From assembly GCA_017513195.1 (NCBI GenBank), contig JAFXGM010000026.1, positions 62,001-126,000 on the forward strand: a stretch of DNA of 64,000 nt, written 5' to 3'. The stretch comes from Clostridia bacterium (lineage in GTDB: Bacteria > Bacillota > Clostridia > Oscillospirales > Acutalibacteraceae). The first letter of the stretch is position 1. Every line of letters starts with the position of its first letter. This document shows positions 45,401 to 53,181 of the stretch, in pieces. Below the pieces are notes generated by a model that was given only the letters and a program-made list of their open reading frames with translations, was not told the DNA's origin and ran no database searches. Position numbers and translations under genes: made by a program.

Positions 45401-48400
45401 TAAGCACAGTAGAAAATATTAATTGTGTAGAAAATATTGGTGATTATGCATTTGCATACACAGCAATTACATCTGCTGACCTTACTAGTGCCGTTACAAT
45501 CGGTAGAAATGTATTTATTAAAGAGGATTACACGCCATTTACTGTAAAACTTGGTGATGATCTTGAAAAGGTTGCAGATAATCCGTTTGCAATGTGTATT
45601 GTTAAACCTTTTAGTAAGGTTGAAAAGCAAAAAGAAGATGGCAAAGAAACAGAAGAGGTAGTTTATACCTATGAAATAAGTGATACAGTTTTTGTTATTG
45701 ATGGTTCACTCTATTGTATGAACAACAATGGTATGGAGCTTATCACTTATGCGGGTATAGATAACGAAAACGTTGTTATTGCCGACGATACAGTGCGTAT
45801 TACTGCTTATGCATTTGCCGGTAGTGACGTTGTTCGTGTCAAGATGCCGTATACTACAACCGCTATTGGTCATAAGGCTTTTTATGGTTGTAATTCACTT
45901 GATATGGTAATATTTGGTAGTCATACTGTTCCTAAATTTGAGGAAGAATTTGACCCAAGTTATTATGGCAGTTATCAAAATATACCAGGTTCCGGTGATT
46001 ATGGTACTTATACCGATTATGATGGTAATGAAGTAGCAATTAATGGCCTCGGTATTGTTCCGTTCTTTATGTGGAATGCAACGGGCGAGATGTATTCGAA
46101 CGCATTCTACGGCGCAACGTTTGTTGACTATGTAGGTAAGGTCCAAGACAAGCTTACTATGGTGCGTCCTATTAACGGTGTGGGTTATGATTCGTTTATT
46201 TGTCAGCAATATTTTGACTTAGTTATTGACGGACCTACAGCACCAGATAAAACTACAGTTGCTGCTATAAACGCTATCAAGGCAATTCCAGAGCGAGTTA
46301 CCATAAAAGATAAGCAACTTGTAGAAACAGCTCGTGCAGCGTATGATAAAATTGCTACACTTGAACAGCAGGCACTTGTATTTAATTACGCTGATTTAGT
46401 TTCGGCAGAGCAACGCATTAAAGCTCTTGATTTGGATACAAACAACAATAAGGAACAACCGGTTAAGGTAGAAGAATCCGGCAGTTGTGCTTGGATTTGG
46501 ATAATCGTTATAGTTGTTGTTGTTGTATTGCTTGCTATATTTATAATTAGAAAATTTAAGGAGCCAATAAGCAAGTTTACTAAACCGCTATGTGACAAGA
46601 TTTTAAAATTCACTAAACCAATTATTGATAAAATTGCAAAGGTTTTAAAACCAATATGGAATAAAATTATATCATTCTGTAAGCCGGCAATAAGCTGGGT
46701 TATAAAGGTATGCAAGCCGATTATCAATAAAATAGTTCAGTGGTCAAAGCCTATTATTGAAAAAATCAAACCATATTTTAATAGATTTGTTGCATTTTGG
46801 AGCAAATTCTTTAAGATTCATTTTGGCTTACTTAAAAGAATGTTTATAAGAATTTATAAATTTGTTGCCAAAATTTCTAAAAAGATTTACATAACAGTAA
46901 AGCCTTATGCAATTAAAATTTTCAGTTGGGTTATTGCTTTTGTTAAAGTTGCATTTTTCGCCGTTTTGTCTTTTGCAAGTAAATTATTTAAAAAGGCTAA
47001 AAAAGAAAAGACTGTAGATAATGAAACTGAAAATGAATCTTCTTTTGAAACTGAAGTAGAGGAAATAAAAAATATTGAAGAAATTCAAGATGATGTATCT
47101 ATTGAAGAAGAGGAAGAAATTGAAGAATTTGATGATGAAGCAGAGGATTACAATCCACTTGATGCAATAAGCAAAAACAAGAAACTCAGTTATAAAAATA
47201 TTATCTTGCTTATTGTTGCTGCAGTAGCAATTATAGCGCTTATTGTTGGAATTATACTAATGCCAAAAGATAGTTCCGGTAATGTATATGAGGAAAATAA
47301 TAAGTTAGGTTATAGCGTTAGTGTTAAATTCGATGCAAACGGCGGTGCGTTTACAACAAATACTTCCACAATCGTTGACTCGTTCGACTCGAAACAGGAT
47401 GATATTGCTCTCTTGGCTCCGGATGATTCACGTAGAGGTAACGATTCTTTTACTGCAAAGAAAAATGGTTATTTCCTTGCCGGTTGGTATCGTGAGCGCA
47501 TTGAAAAGACTGATGAGAGTGGCGAAATTGTTTTTGAATATTCAGGAAAATGGGATTTTGAAAAGGATGTTTTAGAAATCGACCATAATAAAGAGTATTC
47601 GGCCGATTCGCCAGCACTTACATTGTACGCTGCATGGGTGCCACTGTTTGAAATCGAGTTTTATTCTCTCGATGATGGAAAGTTGATAGATACTATAAAC
47701 TACAACCCTCTCGAAACCAAGTCGTTAGAAGTTCCTGCTTGGAATGAAGAAACGGGCGCTGTTGAAATGTATAAATTCCCTGAGAGAGAGGGTTATACAT
47801 TCAATAAAGCTTATTTCGATGCCGAAGGTACCAAAGAGCTTACAGGTAAAACTTTAACACATCCTGGTACTGTTGATTTAGATAATGCAACTGTAAAAGA
47901 TTCTGTTTTAAAGCTTTATATTGATTGGACCGAAGGTGAGTGGTATAGAATTTATAATGCTGACCAGTTCATCGAAAGTGCTAGCCTTAAAGGCAATTAT
48001 GAATTATTTGCAGATCTTGATTTCACCGATAAGATTTGGCCCACAAGCTTTGTTTATGGCAATTATAGTGGTGTAATTAAGGGTAATGGGCACACAATTA
48101 AAAATGTTGAAATTACTCAAACAAACAATTCCAAGGTTAATGCCGGACTTTTTGGTTATTTGACAGATACAGCTAGTATTTCTGATGTTATTTTTGAAAA
48201 CGTTACATTTACAATCAAAGCAGGTACACGTAAGGTTGGTACCAGTTACGGATTGTTTGCCGGTACGATTTCAGATAGTGCAATTATAAGTAATGTTAGT
48301 ATAGTGAATAGTCGTTTGCAAATTGATTCGTCTGCTTATTTTTCAGTTGATGATTATTCTATAGGTCTTGTTTGTGGTATGGGCGATTTTTCTAAAATTT

Positions 48401-48498
48401 CCTCGGCACAAATTGAATGTGTTGCCACAGGTAAAGAGCCCGAGAAGCTTAATATTTCCGTAAACGAAAATGAAGTAACTGTTGATATTAAAAAATAA
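39415..48498 (+). CDS. Giant multidomain S8 subtilase with LRR_5 and KP repeats
   Basis: A 3027-residue surface protein. Order: signal peptide (1-34); I9-like propeptide; S8 peptidase domain with the triad Asp214 (LDTGID), His288 (NNHGTHVSG), Ser608 (SGTSMACP) and oxyanion Asn384, interrupted by a PA domain (about 481-545) as in lactocepin and C5a peptidases; Fn3-like beta domains (about 680-1130); two Big_2-like domains (about 1153-1222, 1276-1350); a long BspA-type LRR_5 array (about 1355-2250); a FIVAR-like helical segment; membrane helix 1 (about 2358-2380); six 11-residue KP repeats (2390-2455) and a basic, hydrophobic stretch; an acidic stretch (about 2540-2580); membrane helix 2 (2595-2616); two InlB-like repeats and a GLUG-type end (about 2860-2955). 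Helices 1 and 2 imply a cytoplasmic loop between two extracellular parts. It precedes opp genes, consistent with peptide feeding. Confidence 0.85.
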   Translation: MKHFTLKKFMRRIVATTIAAVILFGSLPMNNILAVTDNKDNPLINKIDNIPLDYSKYFNSSVVFKLPDKVKDSDEISVIVTTDNIAVMDAYEQSNKTMSLADFALTSESAKSAKQELAVDKERFLKTLDENNISYKTGEEYTTVLNGFEILIKAADFEKTCKSLEKGMNVIVGEEYNTCETQLVENAVDVFDTGIFDSSDSGYDGSGMVVAVLDTGIDSNHSAFSTKNFTSKKLGLTYDDVAAVIKDTVAAEQLDGLTVDDVYINEKIPYNFDYADVDSDAYSTHNNHGTHVSGVIVGNDDTIRGVAPNAQLVSMKIFSDVMDTARTAWILSALEDCIVLGVDVINMSIGTACGFSRESDEEAIGGIYDKLRDSGICMVVAASNSYSSAYGSEKNGNLGLTSNPDTGTVGSPSTYDGVMSVASIAGAETPYIEYDGKIIYFVESTNGAAEENKFYDTLLGKEESKDYEFVLIPGVGRSADYTGLNVKGKIALVRRGQNTFEEKAMIAQDQGAAGIIIYNNVSGDIKMNVGDATLAVCSISQDDGEMLAQKGSGTLNISRKQTSGPFISDFSSWGPTPDLKIKPEITAHGGSILSSITGGSYDRLSGTSMACPNYAGVVVLMRQYVVENYPEIADDEKAVNTMVNCLLMSTADIAYGKNGLPYAVRKQGAGLANLNSAIESPAYVTVKDKDGKVMDKAKLELGDDPQKTGVYEMTFTINNKGDSDVSYDLAAFVLTEGVSDTKTAAGETTVTEEAYALTGSKVKLVSVKGGDHSGANIEVEEGESAEVTMRITLSEADKAYLNKSFENGMYIEGFVVLKADSGTDVNLTVPYLAFYGDWTKAPLFDLTYYDTNADELDDGIDEEDKVKADAYATRPVGGVSDDYVSYLGSYYFLQDPKDMVISANENYVALSNQVGTIHSLRFVWAGLLRNAAKIDITITDDTTGEVVFERTETDVRKSYSDGGASIYPSNVEIEFDTTKYNLENNSEYTVKLVGYLDYGDGGLKINENNVFEFPLVVDFEAPSITDVEYRYQYDKKLKKNRLYADVYIYDNHYAMCSQIGYVTEEADADGNVGPAMKTLEQYMTPVYSERNSTTKVTFDLTNYIYDIKNNATTKNTFVINAYDYALNYATYELNLPDDFTDFYFEGLEEGLTLSPNEVYTLEPVVTPNTEWAELLEYSSSKPSVVRVVNNKLVAVKSGTAIIKAQDPLNNKSVTFNVTVLSKGDKGYRRYDKPVTDVFVLDGFYTNKAYYILENEDKKLGDTGSTNFFEGKYKLEMYPSESVAIQYSLDAFYPKDTSVSFESSNESIVKVDNTGVITAQAEGFASVTVKVLLENKSTYYSETINIEVKDPYVTTGASLTHYYGNGGLVEIPKDLSLTQIGQFAFSNFEYIMKTEEELAFDDAETSKAWFIGDNTITKVVIPEGVESIANYAFANLTALEEVVFPSTLESIDYGAFYGCTSLQKITFSGKNNLKIINQNAFENCDLRDTLKLPSACVISDYAFAGNQKLKGVELGKNLYSIGQYAFAGCKKLKDVKLDAKKVKYGAYAFTGCESLKEFYVNSAVLPEGMFYECEDLKKVTIGPEVKDIGVFAFRDTKVSEFEIKKGNKTYKSQKKNYIISSNGKKLIAVSPLIEGEFTYDDIDGKKVSEISKGAFSHNQKITSVVMDKVTVVGEYGLASNEGLASVTLGELKKIGDYAFFETAITTLPTLNKKVEIGKYAFSFTKLTSVTIPDKMEIAEGAFSECTELTTVVIGDDVEIGKYAFGMDKDQAFKVEMYMEGSQKLFRYHFSSPLTSLTIGKNAKIGENAFSNAASLETVVLGEGAELEKMAFYNTSSLKNIDLSKAKKIGDYAVSGDVYYACLDENMSVAAINSKGYYRYTYHGPQITSVDISSAKELGEYAFSYCRLLVDVKLSDNIKEIKPYTFAGCDSLKTINLGKIKTIGEYAFMECGLEGIDASTAEKIDKYAFVSNRLLSSVKLCEKTEEIGEGAFSYCDPLSTVENINCVENIGDYAFAYTAITSADLTSAVTIGRNVFIKEDYTPFTVKLGDDLEKVADNPFAMCIVKPFSKVEKQKEDGKETEEVVYTYEISDTVFVIDGSLYCMNNNGMELITYAGIDNENVVIADDTVRITAYAFAGSDVVRVKMPYTTTAIGHKAFYGCNSLDMVIFGSHTVPKFEEEFDPSYYGSYQNIPGSGDYGTYTDYDGNEVAINGLGIVPFFMWNATGEMYSNAFYGATFVDYVGKVQDKLTMVRPINGVGYDSFICQQYFDLVIDGPTAPDKTTVAAINAIKAIPERVTIKDKQLVETARAAYDKIATLEQQALVFNYADLVSAEQRIKALDLDTNNNKEQPVKVEESGSCAWIWIIVIVVVVVLLAIFIIRKFKEPISKFTKPLCDKILKFTKPIIDKIAKVLKPIWNKIISFCKPAISWVIKVCKPIINKIVQWSKPIIEKIKPYFNRFVAFWSKFFKIHFGLLKRMFIRIYKFVAKISKKIYITVKPYAIKIFSWVIAFVKVAFFAVLSFASKLFKKAKKEKTVDNETENESSFETEVEEIKNIEEIQDDVSIEEEEEIEEFDDEAEDYNPLDAISKNKKLSYKNIILLIVAAVAIIALIVGIILMPKDSSGNVYEENNKLGYSVSVKFDANGGAFTTNTSTIVDSFDSKQDDIALLAPDDSRRGNDSFTAKKNGYFLAGWYRERIEKTDESGEIVFEYSGKWDFEKDVLEIDHNKEYSADSPALTLYAAWVPLFEIEFYSLDDGKLIDTINYNPLETKSLEVPAWNEETGAVEMYKFPEREGYTFNKAYFDAEGTKELTGKTLTHPGTVDLDNATVKDSVLKLYIDWTEGEWYRIYNADQFIESASLKGNYELFADLDFTDKIWPTSFVYGNYSGVIKGNGHTIKNVEITQTNNSKVNAGLFGYLTDTASISDVIFENVTFTIKAGTRKVGTSYGLFAGTISDSAIISNVSIVNSRLQIDSSAYFSVDDYSIGLVCGMGDFSKISSAQIECVATGKEPEKLNISVNENEVTVDIKK
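46582..46779 (+). repeat. Six tandem 11-residue KP repeats in the subtilase
   Basis: Residues 2390-2455 read as KPLCDKILKFT, KPIIDKIAKVL, KPIWNKIISFC, KPAISWVIKVC, KPIINKIVQWS and KPIIEKIKPYF. Each starts with Lys-Pro-hydrophobic and has hydrophobic and basic residues spaced as in an amphipathic hendecad helix. DNA copies are diverged. Confidence 0.8.
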
Positions 48499-48534
48499 GC
48501 TATTATTATACAAAACATAAAGGAGCGCAAAAAA

Positions 48535-51111
48535 ATGAAAAATAGAATTATTTCACTCATACTTTGTCTTGCGTTGTGCGTAGGTATGTTGTCTTCTCTT
48601 ACCGGCTGCGGTGGCGGAAGCAGCGCAGATGCTCTTGTTATAATGACAGAGCAGCTTGATGGACTTTTTAATCCATTCTTTTATACTTCTGCACCAGACG
48701 GTACAATCGTTGCTATGACACAAATAGGTATGCTTGGTTCAAAGTACGTAGATGGCAAGGTTCAAGTTGCTTATGGTGAAGACGAAGCAGTTGTTGTTAA
48801 GGACTATGATATTGTAGAAAACGATGACGATACCGTTACATACAACTTTGTTCTTAAAAACGGCATTAAATTCTCTGATGGTCATCCGCTTACAATGGAA
48901 GACGTTCTATTCAATTACTATGTGTACCTAGATCCCGTTTACACCGGTTCAAATACACTTTATTCAACCGATATACTTGGTCTTTCAGAGTATCGTACGC
49001 AAACAATAGGTTCTGCATCTGACGATAGTGATGATCTTATTTCTTCACAAGCAGCTGCACGTGCTGAAGCTCGTCTAAATGAACTTATCAACCTTTTCAA
49101 CGCTGAAAAGGATGGTTCGTCTACAAATGAAGTAAGCTATAACGATATGAAAAAAGCTATCAATTCATATACAGTTAGCAGCGGCTATCAATCGGCGATT
49201 TCAAACAATCCGGATGAGGTTGGCAATAAAGAATTGTTGGCTGACTATGAATATGCATTGAAGCTATTTAAAGAAGAACTTGAGAATGACTATCTTGGTG
49301 CGCAGGAATCCTACGTTGATGCACCATATAAGTCATTTGAAGAGTTTAAGGATGACATATTCTGCTTTATGTATACCGAAGGTTATGTTGATGTTGAGTA
49401 TCATGAAGATGAAGACGGTAAAATTGACCGCACAAAGATCAAAAAACTTACACCTGCATATCCCAACTCAATAAAGACAAAGGAAGCCGCAATTGACTAT
49501 ATTTACAATGACAAGATTGCACGAGAGTTAGATATAATACTTCTTTATTGGGGCACTGCTAATACTTTGAATAATGAATTTTCTGCAAAGGCAAAGGAAG
49601 TTATTCTTCATGAGAATGTTTCAGATGACGGCTCTCTTGCAGTAGAAAATATTTCCGGTATTGTATCACTTGGACACAGCGATATGGCAGGAGAAACCAT
49701 CGAGATTAACGGTACTGAATATAAAATTGCTTCTGCACACAACAATGACGGTACAGTTAAAAACGCTGATGAATACGATGTTCTTTCGGTTACAATTGAT
49801 GGTGTTGATCCAAAAGCTATTTGGAACTTTGCAATTACCATAGCGCCACAGCACTACTATGGTAAGGGAAGTAAGGTTGGTGTAGATATCGAAAACAATA
49901 AATTCGGTGTTGAATTTGCAAGTTTTGATTTTATGACCGATATTATTCAGTCACCAACCAATATAAAGATTCCTATGGGTGCCGGTGCGTATAAAGCAAC
50001 AAATACCAGCAATGATGATAATCCGGGTGAGAGTGAGTTTTACACCAATAACGTTGTTTACTTTAAGGCAAACAACCATTTTGAAACAGTAGGTTCCGGC
50101 CTTAACAACGCTAAAATAAACAAGATTCGTTATCAGGTAGTAAGTTCTCAAAATGCCATTGCAACATTGGAGGAGGGAAATGTACACTACATTTCACCAG
50201 CTCTTACAAAAGATAATTACGAAAAGCTTGAAGCGCTTTCAAACGACGGTGTAGTAACCCTACAAACACAACAGCTAGGCTATGGTTATATTGGTATTAA
50301 CTCTGCAAAAGTAAATGATATTAATATTCGTAAAGCAATTATGTGTGCTATGAACACATCACTTGCTATCGACTATTACCGTGCAAATACTGCCGAACAA
50401 ATTTACTGGCCAATGTCAAAGGTTAGCTGGGCATATCCACAAGGTGAGGCAGCAGAGGATAATGGCTTTGACTATCCTGCTTATGGTACTTGGAGCAACG
50501 AAATTGCAATTGCCAATATTGAAAAATATATGGACGAAGCAGGTGTAAGTGCAGGCGATAGCGAACTTACAGTTAAATTTACCATTGCCGGGTCTAGCCT
50601 ACAGGATCACCCAACCTATAAGGTTTTCCGCGATGCAGCTTCATTGCTTAACGGCTTGGGTTGGAATGTTGAGGTAGTATGTGATACACAGGCACTTACC
50701 AAAATTAACACAGGTTCTCTTGAGGTTTGGGCTGCTGCTTGGTCATCTGCGCTTGACCCTGACCTATATCAGGTTTACCATAAGGATTCTACCGCAACCA
50801 GTACACTTGCTTGGGGCTATAACTATCTTAAAACAAGCGGTACTGCCGAAGAATTAGATATACTTGAAGAACTTAGTGAGCTTATTGACGAAGCACGTGA
50901 AACCAATGATCAGGATGAGCGTACCGAGCTTTATCAAGAGGCTATGGAACAAATTCTTGATCTTGCGATTGAGCTTCCAGTATATCAAAGAAGTGTGCTT
51001 TACGCTTATAATTCAGAGGTAATTAATAGCGCAAGTCTTCCTAACGAGAAAGAGATGAATCCATATTCATCACCGCTTGACAGAATTTGGGAAGTAGAAT
51101 TTGCTGAATAA
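48535..51111 (+). CDS. oppA: Oligopeptide-binding lipoprotein
   Basis: An 858-residue extracellular solute-binding protein of family 5. A signal peptide ends in the lipobox SLTGC (Cys25), so it is lipid-anchored. The family landmarks are GIKFSDGHPLTMEDVLFNYY (about 115-134) and the C-terminal region AWSSALDPDLYQVYHKDSTA. At 858 residues it is about 300 longer than usual; the extra lies at about 150-400, a highly charged and helical insertion with many E/D/K. It sits 36 bp after the subtilase gene and before oppB, with AAAGGAG at its start. Confidence 0.92.
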   Translation: MKNRIISLILCLALCVGMLSSLTGCGGGSSADALVIMTEQLDGLFNPFFYTSAPDGTIVAMTQIGMLGSKYVDGKVQVAYGEDEAVVVKDYDIVENDDDTVTYNFVLKNGIKFSDGHPLTMEDVLFNYYVYLDPVYTGSNTLYSTDILGLSEYRTQTIGSASDDSDDLISSQAAARAEARLNELINLFNAEKDGSSTNEVSYNDMKKAINSYTVSSGYQSAISNNPDEVGNKELLADYEYALKLFKEELENDYLGAQESYVDAPYKSFEEFKDDIFCFMYTEGYVDVEYHEDEDGKIDRTKIKKLTPAYPNSIKTKEAAIDYIYNDKIARELDIILLYWGTANTLNNEFSAKAKEVILHENVSDDGSLAVENISGIVSLGHSDMAGETIEINGTEYKIASAHNNDGTVKNADEYDVLSVTIDGVDPKAIWNFAITIAPQHYYGKGSKVGVDIENNKFGVEFASFDFMTDIIQSPTNIKIPMGAGAYKATNTSNDDNPGESEFYTNNVVYFKANNHFETVGSGLNNAKINKIRYQVVSSQNAIATLEEGNVHYISPALTKDNYEKLEALSNDGVVTLQTQQLGYGYIGINSAKVNDINIRKAIMCAMNTSLAIDYYRANTAEQIYWPMSKVSWAYPQGEAAEDNGFDYPAYGTWSNEIAIANIEKYMDEAGVSAGDSELTVKFTIAGSSLQDHPTYKVFRDAASLLNGLGWNVEVVCDTQALTKINTGSLEVWAAAWSSALDPDLYQVYHKDSTATSTLAWGYNYLKTSGTAEELDILEELSELIDEARETNDQDERTELYQEAMEQILDLAIELPVYQRSVLYAYNSEVINSASLPNEKEMNPYSSPLDRIWEVEFAE

Positions 51112-51127
51112 TTTGGAGTAAGTACTA

Positions 51128-52120
51128 ATGTTTAAATATATTTTAAAAAGATTAGTAATGTCCGTATTTATTCTTTTAGGCGTTTCATTGATTATTTATT
51201 TTCTTATCCGATTGATGCCCGTTGATTTTATACAAGATAAAATCAACGCCATCAATCAAGGTGGAGCTACTGTTAGCGAGGAAACAGTGAACGCTATGTA
51301 TGAAATGTACGGGCTAGGCGATAATAGCTTTTGGGGCATTTTAAAAGGCTACTTTAGTTGGCTTGGTGCACTTGCACAGTTTGACCTTGGAACAAGCTTT
51401 GTATATGGTATTCCTGTTGCTGATGTTATTTTTGATCACATGGGTATATCATTTGCAATTGCCCTTATCGCAACTGTTTTCGAATTTTTGATTGCAATAC
51501 CTTTGGGCATTACTGCCGCTACACATCAGTACGGTTTCCGTGATTATCTGGTAACTGTACTTGTAATGGTCGGTATTTCGTTACCATCGTTTTTCTTTGG
51601 ACAATGGCTCAAAGATATATTCGCACTAAAGCTTGGATGGTTCCCTGCATCAGGACTTGTAAATGCAACTGCATCATACACAGGAATAGAGTTATTAGGC
51701 GACTATGTTGTACATATGTTTATTCCTATTCTAACTATTGTCATACTCAGTATTGGTGCTCGTATGAGAATGACACGTACAAATATGTTGGAAGTTATGA
51801 ATTCTGACTATATTCGTACAGCACGCGCTAAGGGTTTAAAAGAAAAGGTTGTTATCAACAAGCATGCTTTTCGTAACACCCTTATTCCGCTTGTAACGTC
51901 TTTAGCAGGACTTTTACCATCACTGTTTTCAGGTGCCATTATTACAGAGCAGGTATTTGACCTTCCAGGTATTGGTAATATAGCGCTTGATGCAATGAAT
52001 CGTGGCGATATACCATTTATAATGGGATACAATATGTTTTTAGCACTTCTTAGTGTTATAGGCGTTTTACTTGCAGATCTTATGTATGGACTTGTTGACC
52101 CACGAGTTAAATTAGAGTAA
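51128..52120 (+). CDS. oppB: Oligopeptide ABC permease
   Basis: A 330-residue inner membrane permease with six helices, the N-terminal FLIRLMPVDFIQDKI signature of OppB/DppB, the EAA loop NSDYIRTARAKGLKEKVVINKHA and the C-terminal IALDAMNRGDIPFIMGYN. Pairs with OppC. It lies 16 bp after oppA with GGAG upstream. Confidence 0.95.
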   Translation: MFKYILKRLVMSVFILLGVSLIIYFLIRLMPVDFIQDKINAINQGGATVSEETVNAMYEMYGLGDNSFWGILKGYFSWLGALAQFDLGTSFVYGIPVADVIFDHMGISFAIALIATVFEFLIAIPLGITAATHQYGFRDYLVTVLVMVGISLPSFFFGQWLKDIFALKLGWFPASGLVNATASYTGIELLGDYVVHMFIPILTIVILSIGARMRMTRTNMLEVMNSDYIRTARAKGLKEKVVINKHAFRNTLIPLVTSLAGLLPSLFSGAIITEQVFDLPGIGNIALDAMNRGDIPFIMGYNMFLALLSVIGVLLADLMYGLVDPRVKLE

Positions 52121-52131
52121 GGAGGCACATT

Positions 52132-53175
52132 ATGGAAGAAATTACTAAAAACGAAGTAATTGATGAAGAACCACAGGAAGAAGTGCCTCACGAAAAAACG
52201 GTACGACTTATGTCACCAACAAGAATGGTTGTTCGTAGATTTTTCCGTTCAAAGCTTAGTATTGTTGGTCTTATAATGGTAATAAGCTTGTTTTTATTTA
52301 GCTTTGTTGGCCCTTTGGTTTATACCGAATGGGGTGAAATAGAGCTTGATGAAAGCGGTAAAATTGAGTATTCAATATCCGAAACCACCTACACTGTAAA
52401 CGGCAAGGAATACACGGTTCGCCAAACAACTGAAAAGACTCTTAAAGATAACTTTTTAGCTCCGCCTTCAAGTGAACATATTTTGGGTACTGATAATGAG
52501 GGCTATGATATTTTTGTTCGTCTTATGTATGGTGGCAGAATATCGCTTATTGTTAGTTTTATAGCTGTATTCTTAATTACAATATTAGGTGTAATTTTAG
52601 GTGGTATTTCAGGCTATTTTGGTGGAGTTATAGATAATATCATAATGCGTTTGTGTGACATACTTATTTGTTTGCCGGGTATACCGATATTACTTATAAT
52701 TAGCACAATTCTTGACTCTTCGGGTATCGATGCTAAGTATCGTATATATCTACTTATGATTTATCTTACTTTTATTTCTTGGCCGGGTACTGCACGTTTG
52801 GTTCGCGGACAAATACTATCACTTCGCGAACAGGAATATATGGTTGCTGCTGAAGCAATGGGTTATTCAACTTCACGTAAAATATTTAAGCACCTTGTTC
52901 CTAACGTTATGCCACAGCTTATTGTTCAAATGAGCTTGAGTCTTGGTAGTATGATACTTTATGAGGCAACACTTTCATACCTTAATCTTGGTGTTAAGGC
53001 GCCATATGCCGCATGGGGTACTATGATAAACATTATATCAACCAATCAAGATATACTTCAAAATCATCTTAATGTATGGGTACCTGCCGGTATTTGTATT
53101 GTTATAGCTGTTTTAGGCTTTAACTTTGTAGGTGACGGCTTGCGTGATGCTTTAGACCCGAAAGCAAGGAGGTAG
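52132..53175 (+). CDS. oppC: Oligopeptide ABC permease
   Basis: A 347-residue permease with an N-terminal cytoplasmic tail rich in Glu (MEEITKNEVIDEEPQEEVPH), the OppC signature HILGTDNEGYDIFVRLMYGG, an EAA loop REQEYMVAAEAMGYSTSRKI and late LGVKAPYAAWGTMI. It starts 12 bp after oppB with AAGGAGG and has an extracellular insertion (about 68-105) between helix 1 and the core. Confidence 0.94.
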   Translation: MEEITKNEVIDEEPQEEVPHEKTVRLMSPTRMVVRRFFRSKLSIVGLIMVISLFLFSFVGPLVYTEWGEIELDESGKIEYSISETTYTVNGKEYTVRQTTEKTLKDNFLAPPSSEHILGTDNEGYDIFVRLMYGGRISLIVSFIAVFLITILGVILGGISGYFGGVIDNIIMRLCDILICLPGIPILLIISTILDSSGIDAKYRIYLLMIYLTFISWPGTARLVRGQILSLREQEYMVAAEAMGYSTSRKIFKHLVPNVMPQLIVQMSLSLGSMILYEATLSYLNLGVKAPYAAWGTMINIISTNQDILQNHLNVWVPAGICIVIAVLGFNFVGDGLRDALDPKARR

Positions 53176-53181
53176 TGTATT

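Noticed and set aside
46582..46779. KP repeats as ordinary transmembrane helices
   Set aside because: Every 11 residues contain at least one Lys, mostly two or more, plus a Pro; too charged for a membrane span, so an amphipathic reading is preferred.
39415..48498. Assembly chimera joining two proteins
   Set aside because: The frame is open for 9 kb with even codon use, and no duplicated or abrupt junction is visible; only long reads could settle it.
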